From NCBI GenBank assembly GCA_002436005.1, contig DIXG01000048.1, positions 1-23,110 on the forward strand: a stretch of DNA of 23,110 nt, given 5' to 3'. The notes beneath the pieces were generated by a model. That model was given only the letters and a program-made list of their open reading frames with translations. It was not told the origin of the DNA and ran no database searches. This DNA comes from Anaerolineaceae bacterium UBA6086 (lineage in GTDB: Bacteria; Chloroflexota; Anaerolineae; Anaerolineales; Anaerolineaceae). A program made the translations under genes and the position numbers. Positions 1-7,755 of this stretch are shown piece after piece. How positions within the stretch are numbered: position 1 is the stretch's first letter; the number at the start of each line of letters is the position of its first letter.

Positions 1-518
1 AAAAGGGTCATTCCAAAGCCCCTGGCTCGCCGCAAAACAGCCTGACCAACATGACCCACACCAATCACACCCAGGGTGCTCTCGCTCAAGGTTTTGCCAT
101 TAATTTTAAGCCAATGCCCAGCTTTCATCTCAGCATCCAGCCACGGGATCTGCCTGGCAAAAGCCAGCATATAGCCGATCACGCTTTCGGAGACGGGCAC
201 TGTGAAGGCATTGGGCGTGTTGCCAACCATCACGCCCAATTCACCTGCAGCGACCAGGTCAATCGAATCGATGCCCGTGCCCCATTTTGAAATCACCCGT
301 AAGCGCGGCAAGCAGGCTTCAATCGCCCGGCGGGTATAGCGGTCATCGCCGCAAATTGTACCGTCGAACTGACCAGCATAAGCCAGGATTTCTTCTTCGG
401 AAAAGCGTTCATTCACATCCGCAATGATCGGGTTCAAGCCAAAAGATTTCAAAACGGGTGAAAAGCGGTCCATCTCGGGCAGGATATAGGGGGCAGTGAT
501 TAGCACTGACTTCATCAT
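1..518 (-). CDS. D-2-hydroxyacid dehydrogenase, phosphoglycerate dehydrogenase-like (partial)
   Basis: N-terminal 172 residues of an NAD-dependent D-2-hydroxyacid dehydrogenase; the reading frame stays open to the left edge, so the C-terminal half is missing. The protein starts MMKSVLITAPYILPEMDRF. The substrate-domain segment VISKWGTGIDSIDL is typical of the family, and the nucleotide-binding glycine motif GVIGVGHVGQAV lies near residues 155-166. The start at 518 is supported by AAGGA five bases upstream. Family members oxidise D-2-hydroxy acids to 2-keto acids in the cytoplasm. The substrate cannot be read here, and it need not be serine biosynthesis: the gene lies 34 bp after a NeuA-like cytidylyltransferase on the same strand, which suggests a role in making an acidic or keto sugar or a hydroxyacid substituent. 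Family assignment is firm; the specific role is inference. Confidence 0.85.
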   Translation of the reverse strand, partial: MMKSVLITAPYILPEMDRFSPVLKSFGLNPIIADVNERFSEEEILAYAGQFDGTICGDDRYTRRAIEACLPRLRVISKWGTGIDSIDLVAAGELGVMVGNTPNAFTVPVSESVIGYMLAFARQIPWLDAEMKAGHWLKINGKTLSESTLGVIGVGHVGQAVLRRARGFGMTL

Positions 519-552
519 CAAATTCCTTTTGCTGGCTGTGGTCGGTTAACTC

Positions 553-1230
553 TCATTGATCCGGATAAAGCTTGCGAAAGAGCGTATCTGCAACGGTAAA
601 ATCGAGCTCTTCGTCAATATCCCAGGCTTGGATTGATGGGATTTCAAACATTAATGGACGTTCTCCCAAACGGTTGCGGCGAGCGATGAGCAAAGGCCGG
701 GAAAAAATATACATGCAGGAATTTTCTTCATAGATTGGGGGCAAATCCTGCGTACGCAGCAGCACATTCGGGTTGTGATTAACCGGCCTGCCCAGCTGAT
801 CCCATAGCCTTGTATGCAAACGGGTGACACCAAACAGTGAATCATATTCCGGTAAACCCTTGAGAAAAGTCTGAATGGCTGCGGAAATCGTCTCCGCACG
901 CAGCAGCGGGTTGGTTGAGTGGGTCTGTAAATAATAATCCGCCTCAATCACACCGGTATCATGGATCAAAATTTCATTCATCGGGACGCCATCGCCGCGC
1001 AGATGCTCCGGTCTGGATATCGTCCTGACATCAGGAAAATGCTGCGTCAACCCTTCCAGGATGTCCGGGCTGTCGGAGTCAACCAGGACACCATCCAGCT
1101 CGGGAACAGCCCCAAGCGTGTTAAGGATATGGTGAAATAGTGGTTTCCCTGCCAGCTCTCGATAGTTTTTGCCAGGTACCCGCTCTGAGTGATGGCGCAT
1201 TGGCACCAGTGCAATCATTCTTGGTTTCAT
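553..1230 (-). CDS. Short NeuA-like cytidylyltransferase
   Basis: A 225-residue protein of the acylneuraminate cytidylyltransferase family, which transfers CMP from CTP to an anomeric or hydroxyl oxygen of an acidic sugar or polyol. The N-terminal nucleotide-binding signature spans residues 7-31 (ALVPMRHHSERVPGKN then AGKPL); LQTHSTNPLL at 101-110 and AWDIDEELDF at 202-211 are the other family landmarks. The first motif reads MRHHSERVPGKN where classical NeuA has ARGGSKGIPGKN, so this belongs to a divergent subgroup. It carries no fused phosphatase, unlike the NeuA homologue at 10296. The start has AAGGGA seven bases upstream. It is followed 34 bp later by a hydroxyacid dehydrogenase gene, probably in the same operon. 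The sugar or acid that is activated is unknown. Confidence 0.85.
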   Translation of the reverse strand: MKPRMIALVPMRHHSERVPGKNYRELAGKPLFHHILNTLGAVPELDGVLVDSDSPDILEGLTQHFPDVRTISRPEHLRGDGVPMNEILIHDTGVIEADYYLQTHSTNPLLRAETISAAIQTFLKGLPEYDSLFGVTRLHTRLWDQLGRPVNHNPNVLLRTQDLPPIYEENSCMYIFSRPLLIARRNRLGERPLMFEIPSIQAWDIDEELDFTVADTLFRKLYPDQ

Positions 1231-1266
1231 AGTGATTCCCTTAAGCGTTCTTATTTGACACCCATC

Positions 1267-1295
1267 ATTATAACCCGTTCATTAAAAGGCAGAAA
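1267..1295 (-). promoter_or_regulatory. Predicted promoter for the short cytidylyltransferase gene
   Basis: On the minus strand a perfect TATAAT (1267-1272) lies 37 bases upstream of the ATG at 1230. A weak -35 candidate TTTCTG sits at 1290-1295 with a 17-base spacer. The predicted start of transcription near 1260 would leave a leader of about 30 bases containing the AAGGGA ribosome-binding site. The -35 match is poor, so the call rests mainly on the -10 box and its position. Confidence 0.4.
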
Positions 1296-1312
1296 TACCC
1301 CTTTAATTCGGG
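1274..1312 (-). terminator. Imperfect hairpin between the CotH gene and the cytidylyltransferase gene
   Basis: CCCG at 1274-1277 pairs with CGGG at 1309-1312. ATTAAAAGG at 1281-1289 pairs with CCTTTAAT at 1300-1307 with one bulged A, closing a loop of about 10 bases. It follows the CotH stop codon by about 24 bases, so it could end the DUF4956-VTC-CotH transcript. No T-run follows, and it abuts the next -10 box, so an operator or 3'-end stabilising role is equally possible. Confidence 0.35.
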
Positions 1313-1335
1313 TGCTCAGACATTTACTGAGTTGA

Positions 1336-4200
1336 TTAATTCACGGGTTCAAAAATTGCCTTGATCGTTAAATCTTCTTCCAGCGTCACAATAGCTTCCT
1401 GGCTGTGAAGGTCAATGGTAGCAGGTGTTTCCCAACGAACAAATTGATAACCGGGATTTGCAATGGCTCGGATGGTGACTGGAATGTCCAAAAAATACAT
1501 TCCCTGCCAGGATGAGGGATCAACAACACCTGGTGTGTCCCTCTCAATGACAATCGAATTGATGGCAATTTTACCCATTGTCGGGTCTGTTCTTAATTTA
1601 ATATTTGCGCTGCCCCTCAGCTCAAAATTATCAATCACCTGTTGACGACGTAACGCCCAACGCTGTTGGATCAGGCTTAGCGCAAATGCTTTATCCGTGT
1701 CATAATCCTGATTTAACTGCCAGCGATCCTGGTATTCCGGCATATACGGCTCAAGTTCTTCCACCATTTCAGAAAAATGGGCGACCTCCACTTCCATCAG
1801 GAAGTAAGTATTCATCAAGTCTGCATAATAATTGAGAAACAGCTGTTTAAAGCCATCATTCTCCAGGAGAAAATTTAACAGCATATCATCTATAGCCAAA
1901 ATGTCCGATAACAAATCCGTCTCTGGACCAGACCAAATATTTAATCCATGATCCATATCAAATTGCGCCCAACGCCAGCGTCCCTCTTCCGTCTTTGGCC
2001 GCCAAAAATATTCGTTTTGCTCGGGCCAATCCAATTTTCCTGTGTAGATGCAGTGAATTACGTAAACAATATAGTTGTCAATATCCACCTGTGTTTTGAC
2101 ATAGGTGTAATTCTCATCCTCTGAAAGATCGTTTTCATACAGAAAATCCAAAAGCGCATCCCAATGGTCGGAGTCTCCCTCATCCACCACTTTTCCGCCC
2201 ATATCCAGCATATCAAATGCCCTCTCTGCACCATCATAATAATGAGCACTGTAATAATCAGGGTTCTTGTTGGCTTCACGGATTTCTTGCAGTCCCCAAT
2301 ATTCCCCATTGATAAAAACAATCACGGGTTGATAGTCCTGGATATCCTGCTCAGACTCAGCCATCAGAGTCTGGTTGTAGGCATCCGTAAAGAAAATGGG
2401 CCAATCTCGCGCGCTGCCCCAGGCTCGCAAAATAAAACGAGGGAATTGCGTCAGCTGATTTGCTTTTGAGTCTGAATTCTTAAAGAGCGGATAATTAATG
2501 AACTCCTCTCCAGATGACCACAACCCCCCAAAAACATGCAGTCCTTTCTGTGGGCTCGCCGGTGAGGTGGAGCCTTGCAAAGAGACCTCATAACGGCCTT
2601 GAAAACCCAACCTGCCGTCCTCGTCAAAGAACTCGATATTTACGGGCACCCGTGATTCGTTAAATAGAAATTCTGCACCATAAAAGTCTGTGATATAGAT
2701 ACCGTCATCAGGATGGAAGAGGACGTCATAATCTCCCACAAGGGAAATCACCGGCAAGGTGGCATAACGCTCATCAATATTCTCATCCACAAAATAGGTT
2801 TGTGTCAGAATATCACTTTGCAGACCGCGCATGGGATCATAAGCAATCGCCCGCAAAGTCGTTGCTTTGAAGACTTCACCCTTCGGCGGATACCAGGCAG
2901 GCAACCAGTATCTGCCTGTATAAGCTGTTTGGATCATTGAAAACACATTCTCATCCCCTGCCCTGCTCTCCATGGAGATGGGCTCAGCGTAGCGAAAGGT
3001 CTGCTGATAGGCGCTTGGTGGGGCATCCACGTGTTCTACCTTCGGATCTGAACCATCTAGGGTGTAAAAAATCTCCAGATCCGGATTTTGGACAAACAGC
3101 GATAGATCAAATCCCTCTGTGTAAAAACCGCCCGGATGTGAAATATCGGGCATTTCAACCAATGAGCCAAAGGAGGGCAGCTGGTAAGGCTCGCGTTGTG
3201 AGATGTTTCCCCAATAGGGTCGAATAGGAGCAAGCGGGTCTGGGGCAGTTGTCGTGAGGAGATTGTCACGAATGTTGACAAATGCCATAATCTCTCTTTC
3301 AGGATCATCCTGCAATATGCCTTCCGACATCATTCTGGCTATCACACCATAATCACTGATTGAGCAGTTTCGAACATTGAGATAGGTCAGATTTGGCAGC
3401 CCTGCGATCGCATCGATTTCATCCCCAATGGGTACATTCCTTAAGATCAGTTTGTCAAGCTTCAACAACCCGGAAATTGGCCGAATGGTTTCAATTTGCT
3501 CGTTCGAGTGCAAATTCAGGTATTCCAGATCTCTGAGTTCGCTCAAAACAGAAATGTCCTGAATATCATTCTCTCGAAAGTTTAGATGGCGCAAATTCGG
3601 AGAGCGGTGTAAAAAGCTGATATCTTCAATGTGATTTTTAGCCAGGTCCAAGGAGGTCAGCTTCCGCAGGGTGGTCAGTGGCGAGAAATCTTTAATTGCG
3701 TTATCTTGCAAGGTAAGCGTTTCCAATGAAGCAAAACTTTCAAGCAGGCTGATATCAGAAAGCTGATGCCAACCTCCATCATCATAGGATTCGTTCTGAT
3801 CTAAATTCAAGCTGAGCAAATCAATGTGGTTCAACTCATCAAAATTTGCCGCTTTTAAATCTACCAGGCGGTTACCACCTAAATTCAATTCCTTGAGATT
3901 GGTCAGTGTTTTCAGCCTGCTAACATCGTTTAAATTATTTTTGTAGAGGTTCAGCACCTCCAGGTTACGAAAATGTTCTATGCCTGTCAGATCTTCTATG
4001 CCCTGGTAGCTCAGGTTTAAACTGACAATTTCCAACAACTGGCTGCGGTAGATTGGTTTGCTGAAGTGATTCAAAATACTCCGAACCGTGTTTTCAAAGT
4101 TCTCATCGGCAAAATAAACGGGCTGATCTACGGCAACCGTTGAAATGAATAATCCGGACAATATTAAGATAGTGAGCAAAAATATCAGAGCTTTATTCAT
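1336..4200 (-). CDS. Secreted CotH-family protein with leucine-rich repeats
   Basis: A 954-residue exported multidomain protein. Residues 1-24 form a signal peptide (basic start, hydrophobic core). Residues 55-290 are about nine leucine-rich repeats with internalin-like spacing (for example LEVLNLYKNNLNDVS). Residues 353-470 resemble the chitobiase/beta-hexosaminidase C-terminal domain (IFYTLDGSDP at 377-386). Residues 475-860 form a CotH domain, with YWGLQEIREANK at 635-646 and RWRWAQFDMDHGLN at 741-754; CotH proteins are kinase-like and some phosphorylate proteins. Residues 880-954 resemble an InlB-type bacterial repeat (GYQFVRWE, IKAIFEP). The gene follows the VTC gene by 9 bp with no clear ribosome-binding site, suggesting coupling. 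CotH, VTC and DUF4956 genes often occur together. The substrate is unknown; the repeats suggest protein or glycan binding outside the cell. Confidence 0.88.
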   Translation of the reverse strand: MNKALIFLLTILILSGLFISTVAVDQPVYFADENFENTVRSILNHFSKPIYRSQLLEIVSLNLSYQGIEDLTGIEHFRNLEVLNLYKNNLNDVSRLKTLTNLKELNLGGNRLVDLKAANFDELNHIDLLSLNLDQNESYDDGGWHQLSDISLLESFASLETLTLQDNAIKDFSPLTTLRKLTSLDLAKNHIEDISFLHRSPNLRHLNFRENDIQDISVLSELRDLEYLNLHSNEQIETIRPISGLLKLDKLILRNVPIGDEIDAIAGLPNLTYLNVRNCSISDYGVIARMMSEGILQDDPEREIMAFVNIRDNLLTTTAPDPLAPIRPYWGNISQREPYQLPSFGSLVEMPDISHPGGFYTEGFDLSLFVQNPDLEIFYTLDGSDPKVEHVDAPPSAYQQTFRYAEPISMESRAGDENVFSMIQTAYTGRYWLPAWYPPKGEVFKATTLRAIAYDPMRGLQSDILTQTYFVDENIDERYATLPVISLVGDYDVLFHPDDGIYITDFYGAEFLFNESRVPVNIEFFDEDGRLGFQGRYEVSLQGSTSPASPQKGLHVFGGLWSSGEEFINYPLFKNSDSKANQLTQFPRFILRAWGSARDWPIFFTDAYNQTLMAESEQDIQDYQPVIVFINGEYWGLQEIREANKNPDYYSAHYYDGAERAFDMLDMGGKVVDEGDSDHWDALLDFLYENDLSEDENYTYVKTQVDIDNYIVYVIHCIYTGKLDWPEQNEYFWRPKTEEGRWRWAQFDMDHGLNIWSGPETDLLSDILAIDDMLLNFLLENDGFKQLFLNYYADLMNTYFLMEVEVAHFSEMVEELEPYMPEYQDRWQLNQDYDTDKAFALSLIQQRWALRRQQVIDNFELRGSANIKLRTDPTMGKIAINSIVIERDTPGVVDPSSWQGMYFLDIPVTIRAIANPGYQFVRWETPATIDLHSQEAIVTLEEDLTIKAIFEPVN

Positions 4201-4209
4201 AAAAAATTA

Positions 4210-4956
4210 TCAGCGATCGCTCCAGGCAGGCATGAGGATATCTGGCTGGCTCGATTCAATCCCCAGGGCAAATTTGCTGTTTGCCACCAGCCTCAGGCCA
4301 TTTTCTTTAACGACCCTGATGAGCCAGGATGGCAAATTTCCTTTGTGCTTAATTTCCAGGACGATACCCTGTTCATAATGTCTGTGCCAGAAAACGGTGT
4401 TGGGAAACAATGACTGCGATGGCGCGCTGGATACCTGGTGATCAAAGGTGATGCGAATGTCCTCCCCATCCACCGCATCATACCCTTCACGGCTGTATTC
4501 CACCAGAAGTTTTGGCTTCAGATCTCGCAAGAGCACCTGGCGCTCAAATTCCATCAAAACGGGATGTTCCCCATTCAGCCAATGACGGGTCTTCAAAAAA
4601 TGCTGGCAATCTTCAATCCCGATATACGCCCCATACTTTTTTGTTAAATCCGCGCGGCGCAGCTTCATCTCCACCCGAATGTCGGGACGATCCGCAATCA
4701 CATCGCTATATGTCCGGATGCGGAATTTTGAACGATCACTATTGCCGCCGATTTTTTCAAAATAGATATGATAATCGGATGTATCAAAATAGAGACTGCG
4801 CACGTGATAACGATTATTGGGCGCAATTTGGGTAAAGGTATCCATTTTGACATACGGATACAACCCATTCTTGATTGTAAAGTATTGATGATCGTTAATA
4901 CGAAACTTCGATTCGTAACGGAGATTCGTCTCGAGTTCGAAATCTGAACTATTCAT
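4210..4956 (-). CDS. VTC-domain polyphosphate polymerase-like protein
   Basis: A 248-residue cytoplasmic protein consisting of one VTC (vacuolar transporter chaperone) domain, a member of the triphosphate tunnel enzyme fold. In yeast Vtc4 this domain makes polyphosphate from ATP. The tunnel strands with their basic and acidic residues are visible: RYESKFRI 13-20, SLYFDT 54-59, KFRIRTY 77-83, VEMKLR 95-100, VEYSREGY 152-159, ITFDHQV 169-175, VLEIKHKG 199-206 and SKFALGI 227-233. No membrane segment is present, so membrane attachment may come from the DUF4956 protein encoded 18 bp upstream. The CotH gene follows after 9 bp. Whether this member makes polyphosphate or supplies another nucleotide-derived phosphate reaction is not visible. 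Confidence 0.87.
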   Translation of the reverse strand: MNSSDFELETNLRYESKFRINDHQYFTIKNGLYPYVKMDTFTQIAPNNRYHVRSLYFDTSDYHIYFEKIGGNSDRSKFRIRTYSDVIADRPDIRVEMKLRRADLTKKYGAYIGIEDCQHFLKTRHWLNGEHPVLMEFERQVLLRDLKPKLLVEYSREGYDAVDGEDIRITFDHQVSSAPSQSLFPNTVFWHRHYEQGIVLEIKHKGNLPSWLIRVVKENGLRLVANSKFALGIESSQPDILMPAWSDR

Positions 4957-4974
4957 ACACTGCCAAATTTTTCA

Positions 4975-5670
4975 CTAAACTGGAAGGGCTAATTGCGGTG
5001 CAAGCAAAGAAACGCTGCCCACACCCTGAACGGCTTTCAATTCCTTCACCAGTTCGTCCAGAACAGCCTGCTCATCACTAAATTGCAGTTCGAAAATCAC
5101 TTCCCACTGATCATCGCTGATTCTCTGCGACCTGATTTTGGATTCCTTTGTATATTTACGGATAATATCAATCAGCAATTTGCTGGCATAATCGGATTCA
5201 CCGGAAACCACCAGGATGAAATCATGGTTTTGTGAGCGTCCATACTTGATCAAATACAAAATAAAGATAACCGCGACCAAAAATACCGAAGCAAGTGTGA
5301 CTAATCCCCAGTTATAGGTGCCCGCACCAAGCCCAACGGCGATGCTCCAGAAGAGATACACCATATCGCGAGTATCCTTGATGGGCGTGCGGAAGCGAAT
5401 GATGGATAGCGAACCCACCAAGCCCAAAGACAAAACCAGGTTCCCCCGGATGAACATCATCACAACCGCCACAATCGGCGCCAATATCACCAGCGAAGTC
5501 ATAAAGGTCAGTTCATAATTGACCCCTCGATGGGTGATCTTGTAGACTTGCGAAATCGCCAGGGCGATCAAAAAAGCTAATAACAAAGAAAAGAAGATGT
5601 TAAAGATGTCCGCGCCAGTCAAAGCCATACCCGCGAAGGCTTGTCGGACAATGTTGGTTATTTCTTCCAT
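4975..5670 (-). CDS. DUF4956 membrane protein
   Basis: A 231-residue inner-membrane protein matching the DUF4956 family. Hydrophobic segments lie near residues 22-43, 55-74, 76-92, 103-118 and 121-141. The family signature SLSIIRFRTPIKDTRD (87-102) runs into VYLFWSIAVGLGAG (104-117). Residues 145-231 form a soluble cytoplasmic domain that looks like a small alpha/beta fold. The start has AGGA nine bases upstream. It is the first gene of a three-gene operon with VTC and CotH genes, and the three families commonly travel together. Function is unknown; a membrane anchor or channel for the VTC enzyme is the simplest guess. It is transcribed away from the plus-strand gene at 5840. Confidence 0.85.
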   Translation of the reverse strand: MEEITNIVRQAFAGMALTGADIFNIFFSLLLAFLIALAISQVYKITHRGVNYELTFMTSLVILAPIVAVVMMFIRGNLVLSLGLVGSLSIIRFRTPIKDTRDMVYLFWSIAVGLGAGTYNWGLVTLASVFLVAVIFILYLIKYGRSQNHDFILVVSGESDYASKLLIDIIRKYTKESKIRSQRISDDQWEVIFELQFSDEQAVLDELVKELKAVQGVGSVSLLAPQLALPV

Positions 5671-5725
5671 AATTTATTATCCTTTCAGTGCACCACATAA
5701 ATTCAGTGCTATTCTTCAATACACG

Positions 5726-5754
5726 ATTATACCAGTCCTAAAAAATTAAATTAA
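5726..5754 (-). promoter_or_regulatory. Predicted promoter for the DUF4956-VTC-CotH operon
   Basis: On the minus strand an extended -10, TGGTATAAT (5726-5734), lies 56 bases before the DUF4956 ATG. TTAATT at 5749-5754 is a weak -35 at 17 bases. A sequence of 12 bases, GACTGGTATAAT, is identical to the one at the promoter at 12385. Confidence 0.5.
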
Positions 5755-5783
5755 TTTTGGATAACAGGTGCATGATTCATATA

Positions 5784-5814
5784 TTGATTATAAAAAAGAA
5801 TCCTGATTTATAAT
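5784..5814 (+). promoter_or_regulatory. Predicted promoter and ribosome-binding site for the plus-strand membrane protein
   Basis: TTGATT at 5784-5789 and TATAAT at 5809-5814 are spaced by 19 bases, longer than ideal. Transcription would start near 5821, followed by GGAGA at 5826-5830, nine bases before the ATG at 5840. Together with the opposite promoter at 5726 this makes 5671-5839 a divergent promoter region. Confidence 0.45.
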
Positions 5815-5839
5815 AAGAGAGCTCTGGAGAAAGATATCG

Positions 5840-7474
5840 ATGACCAAGCAACAAAAAACACTGCTTTTTGCCTTATTACCGTTTTTTATAGCCACATTAA
5901 TAATGCTGCCCCGATTGATGTCACCTCAGTTTGGTTTGTTTGACGATGGGTGGATCTATACTGAAGTTCAAAAAATCCTGCAAGGTGATTTCAGTATGCA
6001 ATATGACAATCAAGCTGGTCGTTTTCGCCCATTGTATTGGTTGTATTTCACCGCCATTTATCTGCTTGCCGGATCAAACCCTGTCTGGTTTTTTATAGGT
6101 CATTGGTTTATTCTGATAATTTTGCTTGTAGAGATGAGAGTATTATTGAAATTTTGGCAGGCAGAAGATTGGCAAATTCTTTTCACAAGCCTGGTATTCT
6201 TATTCTCAATTCCAATTATCGAGAATTTTTATACTTTATCAAAGGGTGATCCTCTTTCCCTGGTTTTCATTTTAATCTCCTTGATAATCCTGGAAGAATT
6301 AAAGAGATTAAACACTCGAACATCCAAGTGGATATATATCTTTCTTGAATTCGTTAGTGGCCTTTGTGCCATTTGGGCAAAAGAGACTGCCTATATCATG
6401 GCGCCAATTTCTGCAGTGTGGGTAGGCATGGCATTCCTCTATCGAAAATTTCTTTCTAAAAATGAAAGACAAGCTTACCTGATTTACTTTTTGTGTATGG
6501 CAGTAGCCATGATCGCTTTTTTCCTGATACGCGCGATCATTGGAACACCTTCTGTAACCGGAGGCACCTTTACAGAACGCTATAGTTTTACTTTAGACGC
6601 TTTACTTTCAAATATTCCCCGCTGGTTTACCTTATATATTAATTACTATCTCTATCTTATTCCATTTGGTGTAATGGCTTTGATAGTTTTAATGGTCAAC
6701 CGTGATATTAAACCCAATCAGAAATTTCTTTATTTCTCCTGGGGAATTTGGATATTGGCATGGGTTGGCGCATTAATCCCATGGGAATATGCTCGTGCAT
6801 ATTATCTTCTTGCATTTAGCTTTGGTGTATCCATTCTAATAGGCTTGATCGCGCCAGAAATCAGAAATTTATTACAACATTCTAAAAATAGCCTCCGCTT
6901 TGGGATGAAATTTCTAACTTTTATTTTTTTTCTTGTGGCTCTTGCCTCTCTGACCCATTATCGCACACACGCAAAAACCCAATTAATTTTTGATCGAATG
7001 AATTATGAAATGTTAGAGATAACCAAAGAAATCACGCCCAAAAAAGGATTTGTGTTTTCAAATTTTGAGACAAAAAAAGAGTACGTTGAAGGGATAGAGT
7101 ACTTCCTGATTGATATGTATGGACTTGACAAGATTCATTATGACCATGTTGATATGGAAACAATGGAAAGACTTCACTGGCACTCTGGAGGAATTGTCTT
7201 AATGCCCTATGTGTCCAACTTACCAAAACTAACAGTGCGGGCAGGTGTTGATGAAGAGTTTACGATGGCTTGGAATGAAATTGTAATTCGAAACAAAGGT
7301 GAAATCCTTGTTCTTCTGACCAATGTGCGTGACCAATATCGTATCGTCAACCTTAACCTGCCTGTTCTTTTTTGTCCAGTGATTGGGAATAGAGGGTTTT
7401 ACTGCAAAAATCCGGATCCATTTTTTGACATTTCTATCTTCGAGTATGGGTGGGATATCTATCAGATCCAATAG
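5840..7474 (+). CDS. Polytopic membrane protein, GT-C glycosyltransferase-like
   Basis: A 544-residue inner-membrane protein with about 10 hydrophobic segments filling residues 8-385, then a soluble C-terminal region (about 390-544). The first predicted outside loop holds an acidic motif, FGLFDDGWIY at 31-40, followed by GRFRPLYW at 60-67. An acidic pair in the first loop is usual for GT-C enzymes that use lipid-linked sugars, such as the GT39-like and ArnT-like groups. The protein at 16333 has a similar arrangement (FGLYEDDLTF, then QGRPFMW), so they may be distant paralogues. This is the only plus-strand gene in the window and is visibly richer in A+T: 21 of 60 bases are G or C at 6121-6180, against 33 of 60 at 10801-10860. 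No specific substrate can be assigned. It might instead be an uncharacterised membrane protein without catalytic activity. Confidence 0.7.
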   Translation: MTKQQKTLLFALLPFFIATLIMLPRLMSPQFGLFDDGWIYTEVQKILQGDFSMQYDNQAGRFRPLYWLYFTAIYLLAGSNPVWFFIGHWFILIILLVEMRVLLKFWQAEDWQILFTSLVFLFSIPIIENFYTLSKGDPLSLVFILISLIILEELKRLNTRTSKWIYIFLEFVSGLCAIWAKETAYIMAPISAVWVGMAFLYRKFLSKNERQAYLIYFLCMAVAMIAFFLIRAIIGTPSVTGGTFTERYSFTLDALLSNIPRWFTLYINYYLYLIPFGVMALIVLMVNRDIKPNQKFLYFSWGIWILAWVGALIPWEYARAYYLLAFSFGVSILIGLIAPEIRNLLQHSKNSLRFGMKFLTFIFFLVALASLTHYRTHAKTQLIFDRMNYEMLEITKEITPKKGFVFSNFETKKEYVEGIEYFLIDMYGLDKIHYDHVDMETMERLHWHSGGIVLMPYVSNLPKLTVRAGVDEEFTMAWNEIVIRNKGEILVLLTNVRDQYRIVNLNLPVLFCPVIGNRGFYCKNPDPFFDISIFEYGWDIYQIQ

Positions 7475-7627
7475 CTTCTTAATCGGTCATCTTCGGGTAA
7501 TTATTTAAATCCTAATAATTTTCAGGACAATTTACCATTAGTTTTTACCGCTCGTGAATATCCGGCTTTAGTTTAGAAGAATAACTGGGATATTAAACTT
7601 CAAGCAAATGATTGAACATTTTTAGAA

Positions 7628-7692
7628 GAAGACATCCTTTTCCAGTCTTCATGAATGTTTATGCGCTTGTTCAATCCTTTAAAGCATAAACA
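7628..7692. terminator. Two inverted repeats in the convergent intergenic region
   Basis: The 281-bp A+T-rich gap 7475-7755 lies between two converging genes and has no supported coding frame. GAAGAC (7628-7633) pairs with GTCTTC (7645-7650) around an 11-base loop. TGTTTATGC (7656-7664) pairs perfectly with GCATAAACA (7684-7692) around a 19-base loop. Neither is followed by a T-run in either direction, so they are weak candidates for a bidirectional terminator. Confidence 0.25.
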
Positions 7693-7755
7693 ATTAATCA
7701 AGATCAACTTTCCAACCTTTATAAGATGTACCTTTTTCATTTCCAAAATGCTAAA

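Noticed and set aside
51..290. A plus-strand frame of 79 codons at the left edge
   Set aside because: It is antisense to the hydroxyacid dehydrogenase, whose minus-strand frame has family motifs over the whole stretch.
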